Assembly (NCBI GenBank): GCA_017644045.1
Contig: JAEPMI010000001.1
Span: forward strand, 550,470-614,469
Reading direction: 5' to 3'
DNA: 64,000 nt
DNA from: Deltaproteobacteria bacterium
GTDB lineage: Bacteria; Myxococcota_A; Polyangia; Polyangiales; Houyiibacteriaceae
Below are positions 24,313 to 32,688 of this stretch, piece after piece. The position numbers and the translations under genes were made by a program. The notes below the pieces were generated by a model that was not told where the DNA came from, made no database searches, and worked only from the letters and a program-made list of their open reading frames with translations. Positions within the stretch are counted from its first letter, which is position 1; each line of letters starts with the position of its first letter.

Positions 24313-26277
24313 ATGCTCCGCTGCCTTCCCATCCTTCTCGTCCTCGGTGGTTGCCTCCATGCCCCGGTGCGACGAATCCCCGCCAACAATGCACACGTCG
24401 TCGCCGGTGGCGTCGTCGGCGTCGAGCTCGAGGCCTCCGCCGAGCTCACCGGACCCAAGGTCCACGCGGATGGAACCGTGGTGGTCGAGGGAGACGCCGA
24501 CGCGGTGGCCACCCGAGACGTCTTCGTGGCGTTGCCCGACGTGGAGGCCTCGGCCGACGCAGCCATCGCCTCTGCCTTTGCCGCAACGGACGACGCCCTG
24601 GCTGCGGTCGATGGCCTGCTCGCCACCGCGCACGTCCCGAGCGTCGACGTGAACGTGTCGATCGACGGGAGCGTGAGCGTCGGCGAGGGCTGGGCCGCCG
24701 GAGCCCACGGCTCGGACGGCAGCTCGGCGGTCGGCGGCTCGGCCGGGAGCGACGCCTGGGTCGACGGTGCCGGAAGCGGCTCGATCGATGGAACCGGCTC
24801 GGTCGACGGCAACGGCTCGGTCGACGGCAACGGCGCGGTCGACAGCAACGGCTCGGTCGAGGGCAACGGCTCGCTGCGGGTCGACGCCGAGCTCGACGTC
24901 CTGGGCGAAGCCGAGCAGCCCGAGCGCCTGGCGGAGCGGGACCGGGGGGTCCGCGCGACCGGTCGGGTGCGCGTGAGCCTCGGCGGTCTGATGACCGATG
25001 GCGGACTCGAGGTCGACGGCATGCGCACCCGGCTCGACGACCTCGCGCCGCTGGCCGAGACCGAGACGGAGGCCGCAGGCGCCACGACCCTCCAGGTCGG
25101 CGGCAACGTGCGGGTCTCCGGCGATCTCGAGGTGGATCCCAACGACCCGAACGAGGGCCGCGTCGTGGTGCGCGTGCGCGGTGACGAGCCGGCCCAGGTC
25201 CGAGCCCGCGCTCGCGTCCGAGTCCACCTGGTCGTCGACCGGAGCTCCTCGATGCACCGGAACTGGCCCGATGTGCAGGCGGCCGCCCGCACGCTCGTGG
25301 AGCGGCTCGATCCCCGCGACGAGATCCACGTCGTCGCGTACGACGCGAACGCGGAAGAGGTCGTCCCCCTCGGGCCGGTCGGCGATGGCCGCGCCGTGTT
25401 GCGCGCCCTCACCCAGATCTCGGTCGGCGGTGGCACCAACATCGAGGCGGGCCTCGGCGCCGCCTACCGCGCGGCGTATGCCGCCCCGACCGCGATGCCC
25501 TCGCGGGTCATCCTCCTCTCGGACGGCGTGCCCAACGGTGGCGCCTTCACGGCCGCGGAGCTCGCGCCGATGGCGGCCCGCGCCAGCGCGGCGGGGTGCC
25601 TGACCAGCACCATCGGCATCGGTGACTCGTTCGACGCCGACGTCCTCCGCAGCGTCGCCCGCGCCGGCTCCGGCGGTTACCACGTGGCGCTCGAGCCCCA
25701 CACCCTGGCTCCCAACCTCGCCGCCGAGCTCGAGCGGGCCCGCGTCGAGGCCGCCGCGAGCGTGAATGTCCGGCTGGACCTGGGCGACGGCGTCCAGCTC
25801 GCCGAAGGCGTGGACGCGAGCGCGCTCACGCCCGAGGTCCGTGGCCTCGCCGCCGGTGAAGAGCGCCGCTTCGTCATCCGCGTGCGGCTGCGCTCGAACC
25901 AGAGCTACCGCGGCGCGCGGGTCCGGATCCGAGTGCGCCTGGGCGCCGGCGGTCAGGTCCACCGCGCCGAGGGGACCGTCCGCGGTCGCAGCGGCATCGC
26001 GACCGTCCGGGTCGCCGCGGACGCCGATCTCGCCAACGCCATGGACCTCGCGGCCGAGCACCTGAACAACGGTCGAGCCGAGCAGGCCTCCGCGGCGCTC
26101 GTGGCGCACGCCAACCGCTACACCCCCTACGAGGCCGACGCCCGACTCCGCGTCCGTGTCGGCGCGGTGCGCCGCGTCGCCGAGGCGGTGCGGGTGCTGA
26201 CCCCCCGGACCTCCCACGCGAGCCGCCGCCGGGTCGCGCTCGCGATGGGCGAGATGGCCAGCCGCCTCCTCCGCTAG
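24313..26277 (+). CDS. von Willebrand factor A-domain lipoprotein
   Basis: ATG at 24313 follows AGGGGA and opens a lipoprotein signal (LLVLGGC, Cys14); 654 residues. The N-terminal third is acidic and Gly/Ser/Asp-rich and includes five hexapeptide repeats (GSVDGN-type, ~156-185). The vWA domain spans ~300-470 with a complete MIDAS: DRSSS (DxSxS), GGGTN (Thr) and LLSDGVP (Asp). A beta-rich domain follows (RRFVIRVRLRSNQSYRGARVRIRVRL) and a helical C-terminus. The metal site suggests a protein-binding or adhesion role at the cell surface or in the periplasm (inference). An inverted-repeat element begins 15 bases after its stop. Confidence 0.88.
   Translation: MLRCLPILLVLGGCLHAPVRRIPANNAHVVAGGVVGVELEASAELTGPKVHADGTVVVEGDADAVATRDVFVALPDVEASADAAIASAFAATDDALAAVDGLLATAHVPSVDVNVSIDGSVSVGEGWAAGAHGSDGSSAVGGSAGSDAWVDGAGSGSIDGTGSVDGNGSVDGNGAVDSNGSVEGNGSLRVDAELDVLGEAEQPERLAERDRGVRATGRVRVSLGGLMTDGGLEVDGMRTRLDDLAPLAETETEAAGATTLQVGGNVRVSGDLEVDPNDPNEGRVVVRVRGDEPAQVRARARVRVHLVVDRSSSMHRNWPDVQAAARTLVERLDPRDEIHVVAYDANAEEVVPLGPVGDGRAVLRALTQISVGGGTNIEAGLGAAYRAAYAAPTAMPSRVILLSDGVPNGGAFTAAELAPMAARASAAGCLTSTIGIGDSFDADVLRSVARAGSGGYHVALEPHTLAPNLAAELERARVEAAASVNVRLDLGDGVQLAEGVDASALTPEVRGLAAGEERRFVIRVRLRSNQSYRGARVRIRVRLGAGGQVHRAEGTVRGRSGIATVRVAADADLANAMDLAAEHLNNGRAEQASAALVAHANRYTPYEADARLRVRVGAVRRVAEAVRVLTPRTSHASRRRVALAMGEMASRLLR
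24778..24867 (+). repeat. 18-bp tandem repeat, five units
   Basis: Five in-frame units of 18 bp starting at 24778, 24796, 24814, 24832 and 24850, encoding GSIDGT, GSVDGN, GSVDGN, GAVDSN and GSVEGN. Units two and three are identical. It lies in the linker before the vWA domain. Confidence 0.9.
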
Positions 26278-26292
26278 GCCCAGTGAACCCTG

Positions 26293-26439
26293 GGCCTCGC
26301 ACGGAGTCACGGAGTCACAGAGGTCACGGAGAATCGCGGGTTGGTGGGGGGACCCAGTCGGGTCCGACGACGGGGGAGTCGTCGCCTACCTGTTCTTTCC
26401 CTCCGTGGACTCCGTGGCTTCGTCACTCCGTGCGAGGCC
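26293..26439. repeat. long palindromic element, copy 1 (39-bp imperfect terminal arms plus two inner hairpins)
   Basis: The 39-base left arm (26293-26331) and right arm (26401-26439) are inverted copies with 6 mismatches, built from CTCCGTG-type words. The 69-base centre holds two perfect hairpins: GGACCC/GGGTCC (26350-26365) and GACGAC/GTCGTC (26366-26383). The RNA could fold as a three-stem structure. It lies 15 bases after the vWA gene stop and upstream of the 26522 gene. Confidence 0.8.
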
Positions 26440-26521
26440 TTTGGTCGGATGGGTGGAATGGGGCGCCACCGGTTTCGAACGGAGGGGTGTAAGTGGAACA
26501 CGGGAGCCGCGTTGGAGAGGC

Positions 26522-27370
26522 ATGCAACGCGACCACCGGCTCCGTCCCACTCTCTCCTCGCTCGCGACCGTCCTGATCGCGGGCCTCTGCTTCGCTTGCT
26601 TGCCTGGGGCGGCCCACGCCCAGACGGGGCCGGTGGTCGAGGTGCTGGACGGCGGCGAGCATGCCCAGGCGCCCGACCGCTACGACGCCCGTGGCCGGCG
26701 GCAGGCCCAGCCACTGACCGTCCGTGGGCAGCAGCAGCAGCCGAACACCACGATCATCGTCGTGCCGAACCCGCAGCTCACGCCGCCGATGACCACCCCC
26801 GCCCCCGAGCCCATCCGTCGCCGCACCGCCCGCCGGTCCGGTGGCTACCTCGCGTTCGGGGCACAGAGCGGCTTCTTCATGGGCATGGGCGGCGGCCTCG
26901 CGCTCGCTCTGGCCGGCGAGCGGGAACGAGGCGGGGCCACGCTCGGCGCGGTCGCCGCGCCCCTCCTCGGCTCGGTGCTCGCGGGCCTACTCTACCGGTG
27001 GGCCCAGAACGACCACTGGCGCGAGCTCCCCGGTCAGGTGATGTCCGGCATCTACCCAGGCGCCATCCAGGGCTCGCTCCTCGCCGGCTCCATCATTCAC
27101 GCCTTCGGTCTCGAGGACCGCTCGATGAACCGCACCCTCGGTCTCGCGATCGGGGCCACGACGCTCCTCTCGATGGTCCTGCACGGCAACGCCGGCGAGG
27201 CCGCACCGAAGCGCGCGGGGCTCTACTACGCGACGCTCGCCGTCACGGCCATCGCGCTCCTACCCTTCGCGCACGCCTTCGACCAGCCGGAGGTCATGCT
27301 CTATGGGGCGACCGCCGCGGGTGCGGTGCACCTCATCCTCACCGGCATGGCCCCCGCCATCCGCTGGTGA
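26522..27370 (+). CDS. hypothetical membrane protein with signal peptide
   Basis: ATG at 26522 after GGAGAGG; 282 residues. A signal peptide (VLIAGLCFACLPGAAHAQT, cleavage after AHA, ~31) is followed by a Gln/Pro-rich spacer (~40-105) and then about six hydrophobic segments with Gly-rich turns (YLAFGAQSGFFMGMGGGLALALAG, LGAVAAPLLGSVLAGLLYRW, GLAIGATTLLSMVLHG, LAVTAIALLPFAHAF, GAVHLILTGMAPAI). It is an integral membrane protein with a periplasmic N-terminal tail. No known family. Both flanks carry palindromic repeat elements of the same kind (26293-26439 and 27404-27502). Confidence 0.75.
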   Translation: MQRDHRLRPTLSSLATVLIAGLCFACLPGAAHAQTGPVVEVLDGGEHAQAPDRYDARGRRQAQPLTVRGQQQQPNTTIIVVPNPQLTPPMTTPAPEPIRRRTARRSGGYLAFGAQSGFFMGMGGGLALALAGERERGGATLGAVAAPLLGSVLAGLLYRWAQNDHWRELPGQVMSGIYPGAIQGSLLAGSIIHAFGLEDRSMNRTLGLAIGATTLLSMVLHGNAGEAAPKRAGLYYATLAVTAIALLPFAHAFDQPEVMLYGATAAGAVHLILTGMAPAIRW

Positions 27371-27403
27371 GCGCAACTCCTTGCTGCCCTTGGAGTCTAA
27401 TTC

Positions 27404-27502
27404 TCTCACAAAGACACCAAGCTCACGAAGAGCCACCAAGGGTTTTGAGTAACCCAATCCATCCTTTGTGGACCTTCGTGTGCTCCGTGCCTTTGTGCGA
27501 GA
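27404..27502. repeat. palindromic element, copy 2
   Basis: Inverted arms at 27404-27441 and 27463-27502 match at about 80% and carry the same words as copy 1 (CTTCGTG, CTCCGTG, TTTGTGCGAG). The centre has a perfect hairpin GGGTT/AACCC (27440-27455). It lies between the convergent 26522 and 27545 genes and could also serve as a bidirectional terminator. Confidence 0.75.
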
Positions 27503-27544
27503 ACAAGGGCGGATTGGGCTCTTCGAAGCCGGACGAGGAGCGGG

Positions 27545-30500
27545 CTACGGGCAGGACGCCGTGTTCGCGTCACCCCAACCGACCTCGAACGCAGCGACGT
27601 CGCTGGCCGTCAGAGAGCTGAACGGGATGTAGTTCGTCAACGCCGTGCACGGGTCTTGCGTGAAGGCCGTGGCGCCGAAGTTCGCGACCTCGTCGTACAT
27701 CGCCGGATCGCCCGTCGGGTTGCCGTAGAGCATCGGGTGCACCGGGGTGAACGCGTCGACCATCGTCCACTCGGCGACCACCTCGTCGCCCATGATGACG
27801 TAGACGGTTGGGTTGTCGCCGCGGTAGTCGACCGCGAACCCGTAGTTCGTGTTCGAGGTGTCGTACGACTGGTAGTAGATGATGTTCTGCCAGACGCCGC
27901 CGCTCGTGTTGATCGACATGCTCGGCGGCACGTTGTCGGCCGAGTAGGGGTTCAGGTCGCCCTCCCAGATCACGAGGCCGGAGCCCTGGTTCACGTTGCC
28001 GGTGTTCCGGGTCACCTCGAAGTACCAGAACTCGCCGATCAGGCCCTGATTGGCGCGAATGCCCATCTTGTCGGCGACCGTCCACTTGGCGCCCAGACCA
28101 TCGGTCGTGATGCCCGAACCGACGTTCGGGTCGGTGGCCGAGCTGCTCACGAGCTGCACCGGATCGAACTGGGGCAGCGTGCCGGTCACGGTCACCCGGA
28201 CCGTCGCGAAGCGTCGGCCGCCATCCGAGTCGATCACGGTCGCCCGCACCGGGTGGAGCCCGATCTGTGTCGGCGTGAAGCTGAAGCTCCCGCCCATGCC
28301 CTCGGTGCGCGAGCCATAGACCGTCGCGAGGTCCTCCCAGTAGATGCCGGCCGTCAGACTGCCGTCTTCGGCGTCGGTCGCCGTGCCCGTCAGCATCACG
28401 GGGCTGCCGAGTGCGACGCTCACGTCGGACGACACGGTCAAGGTCGGGAGCGCGTTCGCCGGCTGGCTGGAGGTCCCGCCGAAGCCGAGCACGAGCGCCG
28501 AAGCCTCGTCGGTCAGGCCGGCGGAGGTGAGCGCCGCGACCGGGTCGAAGTCGAAGGGATGGTTGGTCGTGTCGTTGCCGAAGTTGACCTGGGCCTCGAC
28601 GCCGACCTTGCGGCGCGCGCCCGCGATCATCGCGTACACGTCCGTGGTCACGCCCGTCATGGTCTGCGAGTGGACCACCGCGGGGGTGCCGTACTCGTTC
28701 GTGATCAGGTGCACGATGGGGTTCGCGCCTCGGTAGTCGACCACGAATCCGTAGGTCTCGGTGGAGTCGCGAGACACGCCGCCGAGGTACATCCCGTCGA
28801 AGAAGATCGAGCCACTCGTCTCGATGCCGAAGCTGGTCGCGTTCGCGCCCGGCGTCTCGTCCAGCGGGGAGGTCGAGGTCGCGACGCCGAAGTTCATCAG
28901 CTCGTAGGGCGTGGTGTAACAACCCTCGGGCGCCTCGCTCGGGTCGCAGTCGTAGGGCGCGATGGTGCCCTCATAGTAGAAGACGCCGGACCCGGGGGCG
29001 ATGGAGCAGTCCGATCGGACGCCGGAGATTCCGAGGGTCCAGAACTCGACGCCGAGCATCTCGGCGGTGAGCATCACGTCGGCGTCCGGGCTCTTGTCCG
29101 TCGCGCTCAGCAGACAGGCGGCCGAGGTGGCGCTGACCATCTGCGTGGTCGTGTCCATGAAGCCGTTCGCGTCGGTGACCCGCTGGGTGATGGTGTAGGT
29201 CCCCGCGCTGGCGTAACTGTGGCTCGTGGTGGTCACGAACCCGCCGCCCTCGCCGTAGTCGTACTCGGTCGTGGTGATCGCCGAGTCGCCCGCCGTCGCG
29301 GTCGAGCTCACCCCCACCATCAGCGGCGCGGAGCCACTCATCGGCGACACCGTGAAGCCCGCCGTCGGACCGACCACGCAGACGCCACCGACGCAGCCAT
29401 CGGTCGCGCAGTCGCCGTCGCCACCGCACATCTGTCCCTGGGTGCAGTCCGGGCAGCCGGGGCCGCCGCAGTCCACGTCGGTCTCGGTCCCGTTGAGCAC
29501 GCCGTCCGGACAAGCTGCCGCCACGCACGCGCCGCCGGTGCACACGCCGCTCGTGCAGTCGCTCGGTCCGTCGCACATGTCGCCGGTGCCGCAGGTCGGG
29601 CAGCCGGGACCGCCGCAGTCCACGTCCGTCTCCGTCCCGTTCAGCACGCCATCCGGACACATCGGACCCACACACGCGCCACCGGTGCACACGCCGCTGG
29701 TGCAGTCGCCCGCGCCGTCACACATGTCGCCGGTGCCGCAGGTCGGGCAGCCGGGGCCGCCGCAGTCCACGTCCGTCTCCGTCCCGTTCAGCACGCCATC
29801 CGGACACGCCGGCACCTGACAGCTGCCGCCGCTGCAGACGCCGCTGGTGCAGTCGGTGCCCGCGCCGCACATGTCGCCGTTGGCACAGGTCGGGCAGCCC
29901 GGACCACCACAGTCGATGTCGGTCTCCGTCCCGTTCAGCACGCCGTCCGGACACATCGGCGCCACGCACGCGCCGCCGGTGCACACCCCGCTCGTGCAGT
30001 CGCTCGCGCCGTCGCACATGTCGCCGGTGCCGCAGGTCGGGCAGCCAGGACCGCCGCAGTCCACGTCCGTCTCCGTCCCGTTCAGCACGCCATCCGGGCA
30101 GGCCGGCGTCTGACAGGTGCCGCTCATGCACACGCCGCTCGAGCAGTCGCTCGCGCCGCTACACATGTCGCCGTCGGCGCAGGTCGGACAGCCGGGGCCC
30201 CCGCAGTCGACGTCCGTCTCCGTGCCGTTCAGCACCCCGTCCGGGCACATCGCCGTGATGCACACACCGCCGGTGCACACACCGCTCGTGCAATCGCTCG
30301 CGCCGTCGCAGATGTCGCCGTCGTCGCAGGTCGGGCAGTCGGGGCCACCGCAGTCCACGTCGGTCTCGGTGCCGTTGAGCACGCCGTCCGGGCACATCGC
30401 CGTGATGCACACGCCGCCCGTGCAGACACCGCTGAGGCAGTCGCTCGGACCGTCGCACATCAGCCCGTCGCCGCAGGCGTTGCAGTCCGGACCGCCGCAA

Positions 30501-31573
30501 TCTTCGTCGGTCTCCGTCCCGTTGGTGACCCCGTCGGTGCACATCGCGCCGACACAGGAGCCCGCGTCGCAGACGCCGCTGGTGCAGTCGCTCGCGCCGT
30601 CACACATCTCGCCGTTGCCGCAGGTGGGGCAGCCAGGGCCGCCGCAGTCCACGTCCGTCTCGTCGCCGTTGAGCACGCCGTCCGGGCACATGGCCACGAT
30701 GCAGACCCCACCCGTGCACACGCCGCTGGTGCAGTCGGTGCCGTCGGAGCACATCTCGCCGTCGTCACACGCGGGGCAGTCCGGCCCGCCACAGTCGAGG
30801 TCGGTCTCGGCGCCGTTGAGCACGCCGTCCGGGCACATCGCCGCGGCACACGCGCCGGCGGAGCAGACCATGCTCTCGCAGTCGCCGTTGCCGTCGCAGT
30901 CCTCGCCGGTCCCACAGCCGTCGCAGGCGCTACCGCCGCAGTCCACGGCCGTCTCGGAGCCGTTGGTCACGCCGTCGGAGCAACTCGGAGCCGCGCAGGT
31001 CATCGCCGTGCACACGCCGGCGATGCAGTCGTCCGCGATGGAGCACCCATCGCCGATGGCGCACGGTCCGCAGCTCCCGCCGCAGTCCACGTCGGTCTCG
31101 TCGCCGCCGATGATCCCGTCCGTGCAGGTCGGGGCCACGCAGCGGCCGCTCGAGCAGATCCCGGTGACGCAGTCGTCGCCCTCGGTGCAGTCGAAGCCCT
31201 CGGCGCAGGGATCGCAGCTCCCGCCGCAGTCCACGTCCGACTCGTCACCGTTCATCGTGCCGTCGTCGCACGCCGGCTCGGAGCAGCGACCCGAAGCGCA
31301 CGCGCCGCTCATGCAGTCGCCGTTGCTCTCGCAGCGCCCGTCGATCGCGCAGCCCGCGCAGCGGCCACCGCAGTCCACGTCGCTCTCGTCGCCGTTGAGC
31401 GTCCCGTCCATGCAGGACTCCGGCAACATGCAGCGGCCGTCAGTGCAGACCTCGCCGGCGTCACAGTCGGTCGCCAGGGTGCAACCGGGGTCGATGGGGG
31501 TGGGGTCCACCGCACAACCGGCGGCGAAGACGACACTCGAAAGCAAGAGCGCGAGGGGGGTGAATCGACTCAA
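27545..31573 (-). CDS. large Cys-rich lipoprotein with 14 tandem ~49-residue repeats, PKD domain and two related C-terminal domains
   Basis: The start is TTG at 31573, chosen because GGAGG sits 5 bases before it and it opens a lipoprotein signal (VFAAGC, Cys20); 1342 residues. Residues ~50-745 are 14 units of the type CPDGVLNGTETDVDCGG...CDGASDCTSGVCTGG, each with about eight Cys and an Asp-rich calcium-like turn. A PKD domain follows (~745-830, ending SYASAGTYTITQRVTD), then two similar jelly-roll-like domains (both with YGFVVDYRG or YGFAVDYRG and ANFG or VNFG) separated by an Ig-like domain. Probably an outer-membrane-anchored adhesin or matrix-binding protein (inference). Central units are nearly identical at DNA level. 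Confidence 0.88.
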   Translation of the reverse strand: MSRFTPLALLLSSVVFAAGCAVDPTPIDPGCTLATDCDAGEVCTDGRCMLPESCMDGTLNGDESDVDCGGRCAGCAIDGRCESNGDCMSGACASGRCSEPACDDGTMNGDESDVDCGGSCDPCAEGFDCTEGDDCVTGICSSGRCVAPTCTDGIIGGDETDVDCGGSCGPCAIGDGCSIADDCIAGVCTAMTCAAPSCSDGVTNGSETAVDCGGSACDGCGTGEDCDGNGDCESMVCSAGACAAAMCPDGVLNGAETDLDCGGPDCPACDDGEMCSDGTDCTSGVCTGGVCIVAMCPDGVLNGDETDVDCGGPGCPTCGNGEMCDGASDCTSGVCDAGSCVGAMCTDGVTNGTETDEDCGGPDCNACGDGLMCDGPSDCLSGVCTGGVCITAMCPDGVLNGTETDVDCGGPDCPTCDDGDICDGASDCTSGVCTGGVCITAMCPDGVLNGTETDVDCGGPGCPTCADGDMCSGASDCSSGVCMSGTCQTPACPDGVLNGTETDVDCGGPGCPTCGTGDMCDGASDCTSGVCTGGACVAPMCPDGVLNGTETDIDCGGPGCPTCANGDMCGAGTDCTSGVCSGGSCQVPACPDGVLNGTETDVDCGGPGCPTCGTGDMCDGAGDCTSGVCTGGACVGPMCPDGVLNGTETDVDCGGPGCPTCGTGDMCDGPSDCTSGVCTGGACVAAACPDGVLNGTETDVDCGGPGCPDCTQGQMCGGDGDCATDGCVGGVCVVGPTAGFTVSPMSGSAPLMVGVSSTATAGDSAITTTEYDYGEGGGFVTTTSHSYASAGTYTITQRVTDANGFMDTTTQMVSATSAACLLSATDKSPDADVMLTAEMLGVEFWTLGISGVRSDCSIAPGSGVFYYEGTIAPYDCDPSEAPEGCYTTPYELMNFGVATSTSPLDETPGANATSFGIETSGSIFFDGMYLGGVSRDSTETYGFVVDYRGANPIVHLITNEYGTPAVVHSQTMTGVTTDVYAMIAGARRKVGVEAQVNFGNDTTNHPFDFDPVAALTSAGLTDEASALVLGFGGTSSQPANALPTLTVSSDVSVALGSPVMLTGTATDAEDGSLTAGIYWEDLATVYGSRTEGMGGSFSFTPTQIGLHPVRATVIDSDGGRRFATVRVTVTGTLPQFDPVQLVSSSATDPNVGSGITTDGLGAKWTVADKMGIRANQGLIGEFWYFEVTRNTGNVNQGSGLVIWEGDLNPYSADNVPPSMSINTSGGVWQNIIYYQSYDTSNTNYGFAVDYRGDNPTVYVIMGDEVVAEWTMVDAFTPVHPMLYGNPTGDPAMYDEVANFGATAFTQDPCTALTNYIPFSSLTASDVAAFEVGWGDANTASCP
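29370..31430 (-). repeat. tandem ~147-bp coding repeats (14 units)
   Basis: Units of 48-49 codons repeat through the N-terminal half of the 1342-residue lipoprotein. The units nearest the PKD domain (about 29380-30250) are the most alike at DNA level, and the N-terminal four are the most diverged, consistent with recent expansion at one end. Confidence 0.85.
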
Positions 31574-31609
31574 GAAACCTCCACGGTGGTCGGCATGCCC
31601 GACGCGCGC

Positions 31610-31615
31610 AGTATA
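31610..31615 (-). promoter_or_regulatory. candidate -10 element for the 31573 gene
   Basis: Minus-strand TATACT differs from TATAAT at one position and is 36 bases before the TTG start, leaving room for a start point and the GGAGG site. No good -35 lies 16-18 bases upstream (TTGACC is only 7 bases away), so the assignment is weak. Confidence 0.3.
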
Positions 31616-31658
31616 CGGGTTCGGTCAAGGGTGGCTCCCCTTTCCTGGCGTTGACACG

Positions 31659-32684
31659 ATGGCGCGGTCGCGGGAGCTTTCACCCCTGGTGCTCGATATC
31701 GCGCGCATGAACCGGATCCGACTCTCCGGTCGACCGATGGGTCAGCGGCTGGTGGCCCGGGGGGTGCTTCGGCCGAACTACGCGCTCGCCCGCACGCAGA
31801 TCGTGTTCGAGGGAGAGGAACGGATCCCGGCGGAGCCGGTGATCTTCGCCCTCAATCACACGGACCGATACAACTATTGGCCCTTTCAGTACGCGCTCTG
31901 GCGACACCACGACCGCTTCACGGCGACGTGGGTCAAAGGCAAGTACTACGAAAACGCTTTCGTGGGTCGCTTCATGGAGCTCACCAACAACCTGCCGACG
32001 GTGTCCCGTGGGTACATCATCACGCGGGACTTCGTGAGCGCCCTCGAGCGGCGCCCCACGAACGAGGAATACGCCGCCCTCCGCGCCCGAGTGGATGCCG
32101 AGGCGGCAGGCGAATCGCATCCCCCCGATGAGGGCCTGATCCCGGCCGAGCTCCTCGAGCGACCGCGCGACATGCTCGGGCGCGCCTTCGATCCCGGCGC
32201 CGAGTCCTACGCCGCGGCCATCTGCGCGGTGTTCCGCACGATGATGGGCCGCTTCGTCGAGCTCCACGAAGAGGCCTTCGCCAAGGGGCTCGACATCCTG
32301 GTGTTCCCCCAAGGAACGCGTTCCATCCGGCTCTCGAAGGGGCACATCGGGATGGCTCAGGTCGCGCTCCGCTACCAGAAGACCATCGTCCCGGTCGGCT
32401 GCAGCGGAAGTGACCACGTCTATCCAGGATCCAACCCTTTCGCGAGGAAGGGGAAGATCACCTACCGGTTCGGCGTTCCGATCCCATACGAGGAGATGAG
32501 CCCCTTCCACGTGCCCGAGCCCTTCACCCCCTTCGACCTCCGCGACGAGCGAGCGCACCGCGAACGCTTCCAGGGGCTGACCGACCTGGTCATGCGTCGG
32601 ATCGACGGACTGGTCGATCCACCCTATCGTTTCGCCGACGATGGCGAGAGCGGCGGGGTCACCGGCAGCAATCGCTTCATCTGA
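31659..32684 (+). CDS. lysophospholipid acyltransferase-like (PlsC family) protein with altered motifs
   Basis: ATG at 31659, 341 residues; the long upstream frame is antisense to the lipoprotein gene. The family motif I region reads ALNHTDRYNYW: the H is present, but the Asp expected five residues later (HxxxxD) is Asn, with an Asp two residues after the His instead. Motif III reads VFPQGTRS (usual FPEGTRS, Glu to Gln), followed by KGHIGMAQVAL and IVPVGCSGSD. The fold is clearly PlsC-like; catalysis may differ from normal 1-acylglycerol-3-phosphate acyltransferase. The methyltransferase gene starts 4 bases after its stop. Confidence 0.82.
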   Translation: MARSRELSPLVLDIARMNRIRLSGRPMGQRLVARGVLRPNYALARTQIVFEGEERIPAEPVIFALNHTDRYNYWPFQYALWRHHDRFTATWVKGKYYENAFVGRFMELTNNLPTVSRGYIITRDFVSALERRPTNEEYAALRARVDAEAAGESHPPDEGLIPAELLERPRDMLGRAFDPGAESYAAAICAVFRTMMGRFVELHEEAFAKGLDILVFPQGTRSIRLSKGHIGMAQVALRYQKTIVPVGCSGSDHVYPGSNPFARKGKITYRFGVPIPYEEMSPFHVPEPFTPFDLRDERAHRERFQGLTDLVMRRIDGLVDPPYRFADDGESGGVTGSNRFI

Positions 32685-32688
32685 AGTC

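Noticed and set aside
27656-31654. A plus-strand open frame of about 1330 codons opposite the Cys-repeat lipoprotein
   Set aside because: It mirrors the repeat structure of the minus-strand gene, has no ribosome site or domain, and its His/Ala/Val-rich composition is that of the antisense of a Cys/Asp/Gly-rich gene. High-GC codon bias keeps such frames open.
30117-31658. Upstream extension of the acyltransferase frame
   Set aside because: It is the antisense of the lipoprotein repeats. The real start, ATG 31659, opens the acyltransferase domain.
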